The notes: generated from the sequence alone by a model not told the origin. DNA of 64,000 nt from CAZAAW01 sp964483325 (GCA_964483325.1 CAZAAW010000012.1:8475-72474), one strand, 5' to 3'. Positions 50,963-59,706 are shown, counted from the stretch's first letter. Made by a program: numbers and translations.

Positions 50963-52816
50963 ATGAGCCTTGCCTTCGACAGCCCTGCAGCGGCGCGCGC
51001 CTTTCTTGGCGTCGAGCGGTCGGCGTCGGGGCGGCGCTGGGTCGACCGGCTCGATATGCGGGGCAATGCCATCGCCACCGACATGGCGCAGCGGCACGGA
51101 CTGCCGGAGCTGCTGGCGCGCATCCTTGCCGGCCGCGACGTGGCGGTCGATGCGGCGGCCGAGTTCCTCGATCCGACGCTGCGCCGGCTGATGCCGGATC
51201 CCTCGTCGCTGGTCGACATGGATGCCGGCGCGGCGCGCCTCGCCGAGGCGGTCCAGCGGCGCCAGCGGGTGGCGATCTTCGGCGACTACGATGTCGACGG
51301 CGCCACCTCGTCGGCGCTGATGGCGCGCTACCTCCGCGCTCTCGGCCTCGATCCCGTCATCTACATCCCCGACCGGCTCTTCGAGGGCTACGGGCCGAAC
51401 CGCGAGGCGATCGACCAGCTGGCGGGCGAGGGCGCCCAGCTCATCGTCGCCGTCGATTGCGGCACCACGAGCTTCGACGCGTTGGAGCAGGCGAAGGCGC
51501 GCGGCGTCGATGTTGTCGTCATCGACCACCATCTCGCCGGCACCGCGCTGCCGCCGGCGCTCGCCATCGTCAATCCCAACCGCCAGGACGACCTGTCCGG
51601 CCTGGGGCATCTGGCGGCGGTCGGCCTCGTCTTCATGGCGATCGTCGCCACCAATCGCGCGCTGCGCCGCCGCGGCGCCTTCGCGAACGGCCTGGCCGAG
51701 CCGGATCTCCTGCAATGGCTCGACCTGGTGGCGCTCGGCACTGTCTGCGACGTGGTCGGCCTGCGCGGCCTCAACCGCGCCTTCGTGACCAAGGGGCTGG
51801 CGGCGCTGCGCCGCCAGGAGAACTCCGGCCTCGCGGCGCTGATCCGCTCGGCGCGGCTCGACGGTCCCGTCGCCGCCCATCACCTCGGCTTCCTGCTCGG
51901 GCCGCGCATCAATGCCGGCGGCCGCATCGGCGACGCGGCGCTCGGCGCCCGCCTGCTGACCACCGACGATCCGGTCGAGGCGGAGCGCATCGCCGGCGAA
52001 CTGGAGCGGCTGAACGGCGAGCGCCAAGCCATCGAGGCGGCCATGCTGGCGGAAGCGCTGGCCGCGGCCGAGCCGCTGTTCGGCCGCGATGCCGCCGCGG
52101 CGCCGCCGGTCATCGTCACCCACAGCCCGGACTGGCATCCGGGCATCGTCGGCCTCATCGCGGCGCGGCTGAAGGAGCGCTTCGGCCGGCCGGCCTTCGC
52201 CGTCGCCGTCACGCCGGGTGGCGGTCTTGGCGGCGGCCTTGGCGGCGGCCTTGGCGTCGGCTCGGCGCGGTCGATCGCCGGCGTCGATCTCGGCCGCGCC
52301 GTGCGCCAGGCGGTCGAGGCGGGCCTTCTGGTGAAGGGCGGCGGCCATGCCATGGCGGCGGGCATCACCATCGACCTGGCGCGGCTGCCGGAATTCGAGG
52401 CCTTCATCGCCGAAGCATTGCAGGATCAGGTGCGGCACGCCGAGGCGGAGGAGCGCTGCCTGGTCGTCGATGCGACGCTGACCGCCCGCGGCGCGACGCT
52501 CGACCTTGTCGGCCTGCTGGAGCGCGCCGGGCCGTTCGGCGCCGGTCATGCCGAGCCGGTGATGGCCTTCCCGAGCCATGTCGCCTCCTATGCCGAAGTC
52601 ATCGGCAACGGCCATGTCCGCGTCGCCGTCACTTCGGGTGAGGGGCCGCCGCTCAAGGGCATGGCGTTCCGCGCCGCCGGCACGCCGCTCGGCGACCTGC
52701 TGCTCAGCCGCGACCGGCGCACGCTGCACATCGCCGGCACGCTGTCGGCCGATCATTGGCGCGGCACCAGCCGGCCGAGCCTGCGCATTCTCGACGCCGC
52801 CGAGCCGCGCGACTGA
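50963..52816 (+). CDS. recJ: Single-stranded-DNA-specific exonuclease RecJ
   Basis: This 617-residue exonuclease has the DHH motifs VAIFGDYDVDGATSSALMAR, VAVDCGT, VVIDHH and the DHHA1 motif VKGGGHAMAAGITI, plus a C-terminal OB domain. It degrades single-stranded DNA 5' to 3' in recombination and mismatch repair. The usual linker before the SARSIAGVDLG motif carries a three-unit Gly-Gly-Gly-Leu insertion encoded by 12-bp tandem repeats (52217-52252). ATG at 50963 is chosen; ATG at 50930 (11 residues longer) is possible. Frames further upstream enter the MITE. Confidence 0.95.
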   Translation: MSLAFDSPAAARAFLGVERSASGRRWVDRLDMRGNAIATDMAQRHGLPELLARILAGRDVAVDAAAEFLDPTLRRLMPDPSSLVDMDAGAARLAEAVQRRQRVAIFGDYDVDGATSSALMARYLRALGLDPVIYIPDRLFEGYGPNREAIDQLAGEGAQLIVAVDCGTTSFDALEQAKARGVDVVVIDHHLAGTALPPALAIVNPNRQDDLSGLGHLAAVGLVFMAIVATNRALRRRGAFANGLAEPDLLQWLDLVALGTVCDVVGLRGLNRAFVTKGLAALRRQENSGLAALIRSARLDGPVAAHHLGFLLGPRINAGGRIGDAALGARLLTTDDPVEAERIAGELERLNGERQAIEAAMLAEALAAAEPLFGRDAAAAPPVIVTHSPDWHPGIVGLIAARLKERFGRPAFAVAVTPGGGLGGGLGGGLGVGSARSIAGVDLGRAVRQAVEAGLLVKGGGHAMAAGITIDLARLPEFEAFIAEALQDQVRHAEAEERCLVVDATLTARGATLDLVGLLERAGPFGAGHAEPVMAFPSHVASYAEVIGNGHVRVAVTSGEGPPLKGMAFRAAGTPLGDLLLSRDRRTLHIAGTLSADHWRGTSRPSLRILDAAEPRD

Positions 52817-52896
52817 TCCGGTAGAGGCGCCCCCCGAAACGTCAGCGGCCGGGAAGATCCCGGCCGCCGCGTGTTTCCGTCATGGATGGGGGGCGA

Positions 52897-55167
52897 TCAG
52901 CCCCATTTGAGGTCCTGCAGGCGATAGGGCTGCTCGCGGATGCGGCGGCCGATCGCCTTGGAGATGGCATTGGCGATGGCCGGGCCGACCGGTCCCATCG
53001 GCGATTCGCCGATCTCGCCGAAGCGCTCGTTGCCCGACATGCCGTCCAGCGTGATGTTGACCACCCGCGGCGCGTCGCCAATCCGCAGCATCGGATAGAC
53101 GTCGTAATTGTTGGTGCTCATGACGCCGTCGGTGATCTCCATCTGCTCGTTCACCGACATGTTGCTGCCCATGATCAGGCCGCCCTGCAGGTTGTAGAGG
53201 AGGGCGTCGGCGTTCATGTAGCGGCCGGTATCGACCGCCGCATCGAGCCGGTGCAGCGTCAGATGGCCGTCCTTGCTGACCTCGACCGTGGCGACCACGG
53301 CGACGGTCGTGCCGGCCTCGGCGCGGCCGCCCATGCCCCAGTTGCCGATGGCGATGCCTTGGCCCCAGCCTTCCGGCAGCTCTTTGCCCCACTCGGCCTG
53401 CTTGGCCGCCTCGGTGAGGGTCATCGTCCAGCCCTTGTCCGGATAGTTGGCGAACAGCTTCAGGCGGTATTCCAGCGGATCGACGCCGGCCTTCTCGGCC
53501 AGCTCGTCCATGAACACCTCGAAGAAGAAGCAGAACGAGTTGTAGCCCGGGCCGCGATAGGGGCCGGTGAGGATGTGCAGCGGCGGCGCGACCGTCTCGA
53601 TCTGGACGTTCGGGATGATGCCGTTGACATAGGCGGTGTCGACGAGGCCGAGCAGGAAGATGCCCTTGCCGGCGACATTCGCCTGGAAGGCGTCCGGCAG
53701 GCCGTCATCGCCGAGATGGGCCCTGAAGCGGGCGGCGACCGCCGGGCGGTAGCGGCCCTGGCGCATGGCCTCCTCGCGGTTCCAGATCACCTTGACCGGC
53801 CGGCCCGGGAACTTGCGCGCCACCGCGACGACCATGCGGGTGTCGTCGTTGAAGACGCGGCGCCCGAAGCCGGTGCCGACATAGGTCTGGTGCACGAATA
53901 CCTTCGACGGGTCGAGGCTGGTTTCCTCGGCGGCGACGAACTGCGCCTGCTGCGTGTGCTGCGTCGGCATCCACAGCTCGACCCGGTCGTCGGTGACGAG
54001 GCAGGTGCCGTTGAGCGGCTCCATGTTCACGTGGTCGGTATAGGGATTGTAGTAGGTGCCCTCGACCACGCGGTCGGCACTGGCGAGCAGCGTTGCGGCG
54101 TCGCCGACGCTCATCTCGACCTTCTCGGCCGGAGCGGCGGTGGCGTCGACAAGCGCCTGGCGGACCTGCTCGGTGGTCTTCCACTGCGCGCCGTCGCCGT
54201 CGTCCCATTCGACCGGCAGGGCGTCGAGCGCCGTGCGGGCCTGCCAGTAATGCTCGGCGATGACCGCCACGGCAGCCTGCGGCAGGCTGGCGCCGAGCGG
54301 GAAGGGCGGCTGCGCCTCGACCACCAGCTTGCGCGGCTCGCTCGGGTCGACGACCACCACGGCGAGCACGCCGGGCATGTCCTTCACCGCGTCGGCGTCG
54401 TAGCTCTTCAGCTTGCCGCCCATCACCGGCGCCTGCTTCAGCGCCGCATAGACCATGTCCGGCACCTGGACGTCGATGCCGTAGACGGCCGAGCCGTTGA
54501 CGATCAGCGGGTTGTTGATCTTGCCGTAGCTGACCTTGCCGAGCGTCGTCCATTCGGTCGACGGCTTCGGCGTCGGCTCCGTGTCGAGCGTGATCTGCGC
54601 CGCCGCGGCGGCGACGTCGCCATAGCCGAGCGTGCGTCCCGACGGCGTGTGGGTGATGACGCTGTCCTTGGCCGTCACCTCGCCGACCGGCACGCCCCAC
54701 TGGTTCGCCGCCGCCATCTTCAGGCGCTCGCGCGCCGAGGCGCCGACCTGCAGCAGCAGCTTGGTGCGGTCCGGGCCGGTGGAGCGGCCGGAGAAATAGG
54801 CAAGGGCCGCGCCGGCCGTGGAGTAGACGTTGTTCTCCAGGTAGTTGCGGTTGGTCGAGGCGAACTCGGCGCGGATCTTCGACCAGTCGGCGTTGAGCTC
54901 CTCGTTGATTGTCATGGCGCCCTGGGTGAGGACGCCGTTGCCGATCTCCGGCGGCGCGTTGCGGATCGTCACCGTGCCGTCCGGATCGATGGCGATCCAC
55001 GGCGTCAGCTCGGCGGCCGACGGAGCGTCGGCGCTCCACGGCGCGGTGTTGGTGTAGGCGGCAAGCGCCCGGCCCGGCGCCGACAGGGCGATCGCCATGC
55101 CGCCGCCGACGACGGCGGTGCGGACGATGAACTCACGGCGGTTCACGTTCTTGACCTGCTGTTCCAT
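52897..55167 (-). CDS. Molybdenum hydroxylase large subunit (isoquinoline 1-oxidoreductase beta / xanthine dehydrogenase family)
   Basis: This 756-residue molybdopterin cytosine dinucleotide-type enzyme has a twin-arginine signal (NRREFIVRTAVVGGGMAIAL). Typical motifs are QHTQQAQFVAAEETSL, VGTGFGRRVFND, GPYRGPGYNSFCFFFEVFMDELA and IGESPMGPVGPAIANAI, with the active-site glutamate region near the end. It would be exported to the periplasm with its 2Fe-2S partner, whose gene lies 11 bases upstream. Substrates of the IorB group are N-heterocycles or aldehydes; none can be named here. An electron-accepting cytochrome gene is not adjacent. Confidence 0.88.
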   Translation of the reverse strand: MEQQVKNVNRREFIVRTAVVGGGMAIALSAPGRALAAYTNTAPWSADAPSAAELTPWIAIDPDGTVTIRNAPPEIGNGVLTQGAMTINEELNADWSKIRAEFASTNRNYLENNVYSTAGAALAYFSGRSTGPDRTKLLLQVGASARERLKMAAANQWGVPVGEVTAKDSVITHTPSGRTLGYGDVAAAAAQITLDTEPTPKPSTEWTTLGKVSYGKINNPLIVNGSAVYGIDVQVPDMVYAALKQAPVMGGKLKSYDADAVKDMPGVLAVVVVDPSEPRKLVVEAQPPFPLGASLPQAAVAVIAEHYWQARTALDALPVEWDDGDGAQWKTTEQVRQALVDATAAPAEKVEMSVGDAATLLASADRVVEGTYYNPYTDHVNMEPLNGTCLVTDDRVELWMPTQHTQQAQFVAAEETSLDPSKVFVHQTYVGTGFGRRVFNDDTRMVVAVARKFPGRPVKVIWNREEAMRQGRYRPAVAARFRAHLGDDGLPDAFQANVAGKGIFLLGLVDTAYVNGIIPNVQIETVAPPLHILTGPYRGPGYNSFCFFFEVFMDELAEKAGVDPLEYRLKLFANYPDKGWTMTLTEAAKQAEWGKELPEGWGQGIAIGNWGMGGRAEAGTTVAVVATVEVSKDGHLTLHRLDAAVDTGRYMNADALLYNLQGGLIMGSNMSVNEQMEITDGVMSTNNYDVYPMLRIGDAPRVVNITLDGMSGNERFGEIGESPMGPVGPAIANAISKAIGRRIREQPYRLQDLKWG

Positions 55168-55178
55168 CGCTCGCCTCC

Positions 55179-55637
55179 TCAAGCCCGCATCATCGCGGCG
55201 GCTTTGTGGATCGCCTCGCGGACGCGCACATAGGTGCCGCAGCGGCAGATATTGTCGACGGCCGCGTCGATCTCCTCGTCGGTCGGATTGTTGTTCTCGC
55301 TGAGCAGCGACGAGGCGGCCATCAGCATGCCGGCCTGGCAGTAGCCGCATTGCGGCACGTTCATCTCCACCCAGACCTTCTGCAGCGGATGGCTGGAATC
55401 GGGCGACAGGCCCTCGATGGTGGTGATCTCGGAGCCGACCGCCGCTTCCACCGGGAACTGGCAGGAGCGCACGGCGGCGCCGTCGATATGGACGGTGCAG
55501 GCGCCGCACTGGGCGATGCCGCAGCCGAACTTGGTGCCGGTCATCGCCAGGTGGTCGCGCAGGACCCAGAGGAGAGGGGTCTGCGGATCGACATCGACCG
55601 TACGCTCCTCGCCGTTGATCTTGAGGGACAAAGCCAT
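55179..55637 (-). CDS. Molybdenum hydroxylase 2Fe-2S subunit (IorA-like)
   Basis: This 152-residue protein has two iron-sulfur domains: the plant-ferredoxin-like cluster GCGIAQCGACTVHIDG with a later VRSCQF, and the all-helical cluster QCGYCQAGM with NICRCGTY. It passes electrons from the molybdenum subunit encoded 11 bases downstream. It has no signal peptide and would be carried out with its Tat-exported partner. It is divergent from fccAB-soxXYZA across a 371-bp gap with two operator-like dyads. Confidence 0.92.
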   Translation of the reverse strand: MALSLKINGEERTVDVDPQTPLLWVLRDHLAMTGTKFGCGIAQCGACTVHIDGAAVRSCQFPVEAAVGSEITTIEGLSPDSSHPLQKVWVEMNVPQCGYCQAGMLMAASSLLSENNNPTDEEIDAAVDNICRCGTYVRVREAIHKAAAMMRA

Positions 55638-55800
55638 TGCCGGAAATCTCCTCCTGATTCTGCCGCGGCCGCCCCGGTGCCTCCCCTCGAGGACGAAATT
55701 TGCGGAACCGCGCCCCCGCCAGCATGCGGGATCTGAGCCGAACACTAGGATTAGAAAAACTATCATGCAAGGGAAGATTATAGCGGCTCGAAACTTGGTT

Positions 55801-55824
55801 CGTTATGTATATATGGATATAACG
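55801..55824. promoter_or_regulatory. 24-bp dyad, upstream copy
   Basis: The segment begins CGTTATGTAT and ends GGATATAACG, with CGTTAT/ATAACG arms around an AT-rich centre. Read on the minus strand it shares CGTT-TATCCAT with the copy at 55869-55892, so one regulator may bind both. It lies 164 bp from the 2Fe-2S gene start. Confidence 0.5.
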
Positions 55825-55868
55825 AGCCTATAGAAGCCGCGATTTTCGGCTGAACTTCCGCCGGATTG

Positions 55869-55892
55869 CGTTGTATCCATGTGGATACAACG
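55869..55892. promoter_or_regulatory. 24-bp near-perfect palindrome, downstream copy
   Basis: Eleven-base arms CGTTGTATCCA and TGGATACAACG flank TG. It lies 117 bp before fccA and 68 bp centre to centre from the related dyad at 55801. The TTGTATCC-GGATACAA form resembles GntR-type operators, but the regulator is not in the window. Confidence 0.6.
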
Positions 55893-56008
55893 AAGCACGG
55901 CCTTCACAACATCGTAAGGCTGCACCGTCACCGGGAGAGATCGCTTCCTCTCCGGCAGATGCGGTCCTAAGCTGGCATTGGAATGACTCCAGCCGGAGGA
56001 GGCGGGAC

Positions 56009-56317
56009 ATGCGTACGGGACTGGCGATGATGGCGATGGCGCTGCTGGGCGGCAGCGCGCTGGCGCAGGAAAGCCCGCCGGAGGGCGCCGCCGCCCCGTC
56101 CGACATCCTCGCCGTCGCCTGCGATGCCTGCCACGGCCTCGACGGCAGGAGCACCACCGCCATCCCGCCGATCGCCGGGCTGGGTGAGGAGGCGCTGCGC
56201 ACCGCCATGACGCAGTACCGTTCCGGCGAACGCACCGGCACGGTGATGAACCGCATCGCCCGCGGCTATGACGATGCGCAGATCGCCGCCATCGCCGCCT
56301 ATTTCAGCCGGAGGTGA
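56009..56317 (+). CDS. fccA: Monoheme cytochrome c subunit of flavocytochrome c sulfide dehydrogenase
   Basis: This 102-residue protein has a signal peptide (about 1-20, ending ALAQ), one c-heme site CDACH at about 38-42 and a late methionine in GTVMNRIARG. It accepts electrons from the flavoprotein encoded 4 bases downstream. SoxE/c553-like cytochromes paired with FccB have this size. A GGAGGAGGCGGG site precedes the ATG. Confidence 0.83.
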   Translation: MRTGLAMMAMALLGGSALAQESPPEGAAAPSDILAVACDACHGLDGRSTTAIPPIAGLGEEALRTAMTQYRSGERTGTVMNRIARGYDDAQIAAIAAYFSRR

Positions 56318-56321
56318 GGGC

Positions 56322-57593
56322 ATGCCCGGACTGACCCGCCGCACCTTCCTCGCCACCGCCTCGGCCGGCGTCGCCGCCGGGCTCCTCGCCCGCCCGGCGC
56401 TGGCGCAGGGCGCGCCGCGCGTCGTCATCATCGGCGGCGGCTTCGGCGGCGCCACGCTGGCGCGCTCGCTGCGCCGGATCGATCCGGGCATCGAGGTGAC
56501 GCTGGTGGAGCGCGACGCGCGCTTCACCACCTGTCCGTTCAGCAACCACGTGCTTGCCGGCCTGCGCCCGCTCGACAGCATCAGCTTCGGCTACGAGGCG
56601 GTCGCCGCGGCCGGCGTCACGGTGGTCAATGACAGCGCCGCCTCCGTCGATCCGGAGGCGCGCATCGTCCGGCTCGCCGGCGGCCAGACCCTTTCCTATG
56701 ATCGGCTGGTCATGGCGCCCGGCATCCAGCTCGCCTGGGGCGGCATCGAGGCCTACGATCAGGCCGCCGCCGAGCGGATGCCGCATGCCTGGCTCGCCGG
56801 TGCCCAGACGATGCTGCTGCGCCGCCAGCTGGAGGCGATGGAGGATGGCGGGCTGGTGGTCATCGCCGTCCCCGACAATCCCTATCGCTGCCCGCCCGGC
56901 CCCTATGAGCGCGCCTCGCTGGTCGCCTGGTATCTCAAGCAGAACAAGCCGAAATCGAAGCTGCTGATCCTCGACGCCAAGGACCGCTTCTCCAAGCAGC
57001 CGCTGTTCACCGAAGCCTGGGAGGCGCTCTATCCCGGCCTTATCGAATGGGTGCCGGGCTCGCAGTCGGGCAAAGTCATCGCCGTCGATCCGGCGCGCAT
57101 GGCGGTGATGACCGACTTCGAGGAATTCGCCCCCGCCGTCGCCAACATCATCCCGCCGCAGAAGGCCGGCGAGATCGCCCTGTCGCTGCAGCTCGACGCC
57201 GGCAAGGGGTTCTGCCCGGTCGATCCGCACAGCTTCGAATCGACGGTCCAGCCCGGCATCCATCTCGTCGGCGACGCCATCATCCCCGGCGCCATGCCGA
57301 AATCCGGCTTCGCCGCCAACAGCCAGGCCAAGGTGGCGGCACGCGCCATCGCCGGGCTGCTGCGCGATCGCGCCGTCGAGGACGCCATCCTTCTCAATAC
57401 CTGCTACAGCACCGCGGCGCCGGATTACGGCTTCTCCGTCGCCAATGTCTTCCGCCAGACCGACGAAGGTCTCGTCGAGGTGGAGGAGAGCGGCGGCACC
57501 AGCCCGCTCGACGCACCGGCCGAGACGCGCAAGGCCGAAGCCCGATATGCCGAGTCATGGTACGCCAACATCACCAGCGAAATCTTCGCCTGA
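56322..57593 (+). CDS. fccB: Sulfide dehydrogenase flavoprotein subunit (FccB/SoxF)
   Basis: This 423-residue FAD protein has a twin-arginine signal (TRRTFLATASAGVAAGLLAR), the FAD motif VVIIGGGFGGATLARSL, redox cysteines in RFTTCPFSNHV and KGFCPVD, and the FCSD C-terminal domain with LNTCYSTAAPDYGFSV. It oxidises sulfide in the periplasm to sulfur or polysulfide and passes electrons to FccA. Its 3' end overlaps soxX by 37 bp. It is more like FccB than sulfide:quinone reductase because of the signal and C-terminal domain. Confidence 0.9.
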   Translation: MPGLTRRTFLATASAGVAAGLLARPALAQGAPRVVIIGGGFGGATLARSLRRIDPGIEVTLVERDARFTTCPFSNHVLAGLRPLDSISFGYEAVAAAGVTVVNDSAASVDPEARIVRLAGGQTLSYDRLVMAPGIQLAWGGIEAYDQAAAERMPHAWLAGAQTMLLRRQLEAMEDGGLVVIAVPDNPYRCPPGPYERASLVAWYLKQNKPKSKLLILDAKDRFSKQPLFTEAWEALYPGLIEWVPGSQSGKVIAVDPARMAVMTDFEEFAPAVANIIPPQKAGEIALSLQLDAGKGFCPVDPHSFESTVQPGIHLVGDAIIPGAMPKSGFAANSQAKVAARAIAGLLRDRAVEDAILLNTCYSTAAPDYGFSVANVFRQTDEGLVEVEESGGTSPLDAPAETRKAEARYAESWYANITSEIFA

Positions 57594-58036
57594 CCGCCGC
57601 CGGCGCCGGGCTGGCCCTGACGGCCCTTGCCGCCGGCGGCGCCGCGCTGGTGCCCTTCTCGGTCGGCGAAAGCGGCATCGAGGCGCCGCTGATCGACACG
57701 CCCGGCGACGTGCGTCGCGGCATGGCGGTGGCGGTGAATTCCGACGAGGGCAACTGCATCATCTGCCACGCCATGCCCATCCCCGGCGTGCCGGAGGGCG
57801 CCTTCGGCGATCTCGGGCCGCCGCTCGCCGGGGTCGGCGACCGGCTGACGGAGGCGCAGCTGCGGCTGCGCATCGTCGATCCGAAGATCGAGAACCCCGA
57901 TACGATGATGCCTGCCTATTACCGCGTCGACGGCCTGCGTCAGGTCGACAAGGCCCATGCCGGCAAGCCGATCCTCACCGCCCAGCAGGTGGAGGACGTC
58001 GTCGCGTTTCTGAAGACGCTGAAGGAAGGACAGTGA
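57557..58036 (+). CDS. soxX: Sulfur oxidation c-type cytochrome SoxX
   Basis: This 159-residue protein has a hydrophobic leader (about 12-35, TAAGAGLALTALAAGGAALV), one heme site CIICH and the SoxX pattern NCIICHAMPIPGVPEGAFGDLGPPLAGVGDR, with NPDTMMPAYYRVDGL (heme methionine ligand) and a VEDVVAFLKTLK end. It pairs with SoxA to join thiosulfate to SoxY. The only good start, ATG at 57557, lies inside fccB, so the genes overlap by 37 bp in different frames. Confidence 0.88.
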   Translation: MVRQHHQRNLRLTAAGAGLALTALAAGGAALVPFSVGESGIEAPLIDTPGDVRRGMAVAVNSDEGNCIICHAMPIPGVPEGAFGDLGPPLAGVGDRLTEAQLRLRIVDPKIENPDTMMPAYYRVDGLRQVDKAHAGKPILTAQQVEDVVAFLKTLKEGQ

Positions 58037-58094
58037 CAGTGACGGCAGCCCCAATCCATCCATCTTCACCGGCCGCCGGCGGGATTTCGCGGCC

Positions 58095-58571
58095 ATGACG
58101 CCTGTCCTTCTCGACCGGCGGCGTTTTCTCGCCAGCCTCGGTGCCGGCATGGCGCTCGTCGTCCTGAAGCCCGGCTTCGCCGCCGCCGACATCGCCCAGA
58201 CGCAGGAGGAGATCGCCGCCGCCGTCGGCGACGCCAGCCGGGCGCAGACCGGACGGATCGGCATCGACATGCCGCCGCTCGCCGAGAGCGGCAATTCCGT
58301 GCCGATGACAATCCGCGTCGACAGCCCGATGACCGAGGCCGATCACTGCCGGCGAGTCTGGGTGTTCGCCGAGGGCAACCCGCGGCCGCGGGTCTGCGCC
58401 GTGACCTTCACGCCGCGCGCCGGCAAGGCGGAGTTCAGCACCAAGATCCGCATGGCAAGGACGCAGAACATCATCGCCTTCGCCGAGATGAGCGACGGCT
58501 CCCTGTGGACCCAGACCCTCAACGTCATGGTGACGGTGGGAGCCTGCGAAACCCTTATCTTCCGGCCCTGA
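58095..58571 (+). CDS. soxY: Sulfur carrier protein SoxY (atypical C-terminus)
   Basis: This 158-residue protein has a twin-arginine signal (DRRRFLASLGAGMALVVL) and the SoxY fold (AVGDASRAQTGRIGIDMPPL, ESGNSVPMTIRVDSPMT, HCRRVWVFAEGNPRPRV). SoxY normally carries substrates on a cysteine in a C-terminal GGCGG arm. Here the end reads VTVGAC followed by seven more residues (ETLIFRP), so the cysteine is kept but the pentapeptide is not. No frame on either side restores GGCGG. It lies 58 bases after soxX and 8 before soxZ. Confidence 0.86.
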   Translation: MTPVLLDRRRFLASLGAGMALVVLKPGFAAADIAQTQEEIAAAVGDASRAQTGRIGIDMPPLAESGNSVPMTIRVDSPMTEADHCRRVWVFAEGNPRPRVCAVTFTPRAGKAEFSTKIRMARTQNIIAFAEMSDGSLWTQTLNVMVTVGACETLIFRP

Positions 58572-58579
58572 GGCCCATC

Positions 58580-58909
58580 ATGGCAAACAATCCCAACCGC
58601 CGCATGAGCGTGCCGAAAGAGGCCGCCAAGGGCGAGATCATCGAGATCAAGTCGCTGATCATGCACCCGATGGAGAACGGCTTCCGCACCGACACCGCCG
58701 GCACTGTCTATCCGGTGCACATCATCGACACCTTCACCTGCCTCTACAACGGCGAGGAGGTGTTCCGCGCCGAATGGGGCACCGGCATCGCCGCCAACCC
58801 GTTCTTCTCCTTCTTCACCGTCGCGACGGAGTCGGGCAAGATCGAGCTTGTCTGGCACGACGACGACGGCAGCGTCTATTCCGAGGCGTCGGAGATCGAG
58901 GTCGCATGA
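58580..58909 (+). CDS. soxZ: Sulfur oxidation protein SoxZ
   Basis: This 109-residue immunoglobulin-like protein has the SoxZ patterns GEIIEIKSLIMHPMENGFR, FTCLYNGEEVF, GIAANPFFSFFT and a final YSEASEIEVA. It forms the SoxYZ carrier heterodimer. Its stop overlaps the soxA start (ATGA). Confidence 0.94.
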   Translation: MANNPNRRMSVPKEAAKGEIIEIKSLIMHPMENGFRTDTAGTVYPVHIIDTFTCLYNGEEVFRAEWGTGIAANPFFSFFTVATESGKIELVWHDDDGSVYSEASEIEVA

Positions 58910-59706
58910 AACGCTCCGTCGCCGCCGGGGCGGGGGCGGTGTTTCTCGTCATCGCCGGTGCCGGCGCCGTCCTGCCGCAGCCCTCCGACGATCTCTCGGT
59001 CTATGTCTCCGGGGACCGGCGCTCCGGCTACACCTACCTGACGCCGGAAACCCGCGCCCTGCAGAACGACGAGTTCTCCAATCCCGGCCAGCTCTGGGTG
59101 GAGCAGGGCGAGGCGCTGTGGACTTCCACCGCCGACGGGCCGTCATGCCAGAGCTGCCACGGCGACGCCGCCACCGCCATGAAGGGCGTCGGCGCCCGCT
59201 ATCCGGCCTGGGATGAGGCCAGCGGCCGCGTCATCAATATCGAGCAGCGCATCAACACCTGCCGCGCCGAACATCAGAAGGCGGCGCCCTTCGCCTATGA
59301 ATCGCAGGAGCTCCTGTCGCTGACCGCCTTCGTCAACCGCCAGTCGCTCGGCATGCCGGTCGAGGTGACGGTGGACGGGCCGGCGGCGGCGAGCTTCGCC
59401 CATGGCAGGGAGATGTTCTACAGCCGCATCGGCCAGCTCGATCTCTCCTGCGCCAGCTGCCACGAGGATCGTGCCGGAGACCATCTGCGCGGCGAGACGA
59501 TCAGCCAGGGGCAGATCAACGGCTTTCCCATCTACCGCCAGCTCTGGCAGACGATGGGCTCGACGCACCGCATGTTCGCCTGGTGCAACGAGGCGGTGCG
59601 GGCCGAGCCGCATGCCGCCGGCTCTCAGGACTATGTCGATCTCGAGCTCTACGAGCGCTGGCGCGGCCGCGGCCTGCCGGTGGAGACGCCGGCCGTCCGC
59701 CGCTAG
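58906..59706 (+). CDS. soxA: L-cysteine S-thiosulfotransferase diheme subunit SoxA
   Basis: This 266-residue periplasmic protein has a signal peptide (about 1-27), two heme sites, CQSCH and CASCH, and the catalytic cysteine in MFAWCNEAVRAEP. With SoxX it oxidatively couples thiosulfate to the SoxY cysteine. It ends the cluster; soxB, soxCD and the usual sox regulator are not next to it. Confidence 0.93.
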   Translation: MKRSVAAGAGAVFLVIAGAGAVLPQPSDDLSVYVSGDRRSGYTYLTPETRALQNDEFSNPGQLWVEQGEALWTSTADGPSCQSCHGDAATAMKGVGARYPAWDEASGRVINIEQRINTCRAEHQKAAPFAYESQELLSLTAFVNRQSLGMPVEVTVDGPAAASFAHGREMFYSRIGQLDLSCASCHEDRAGDHLRGETISQGQINGFPIYRQLWQTMGSTHRMFAWCNEAVRAEPHAAGSQDYVDLELYERWRGRGLPVETPAVRR

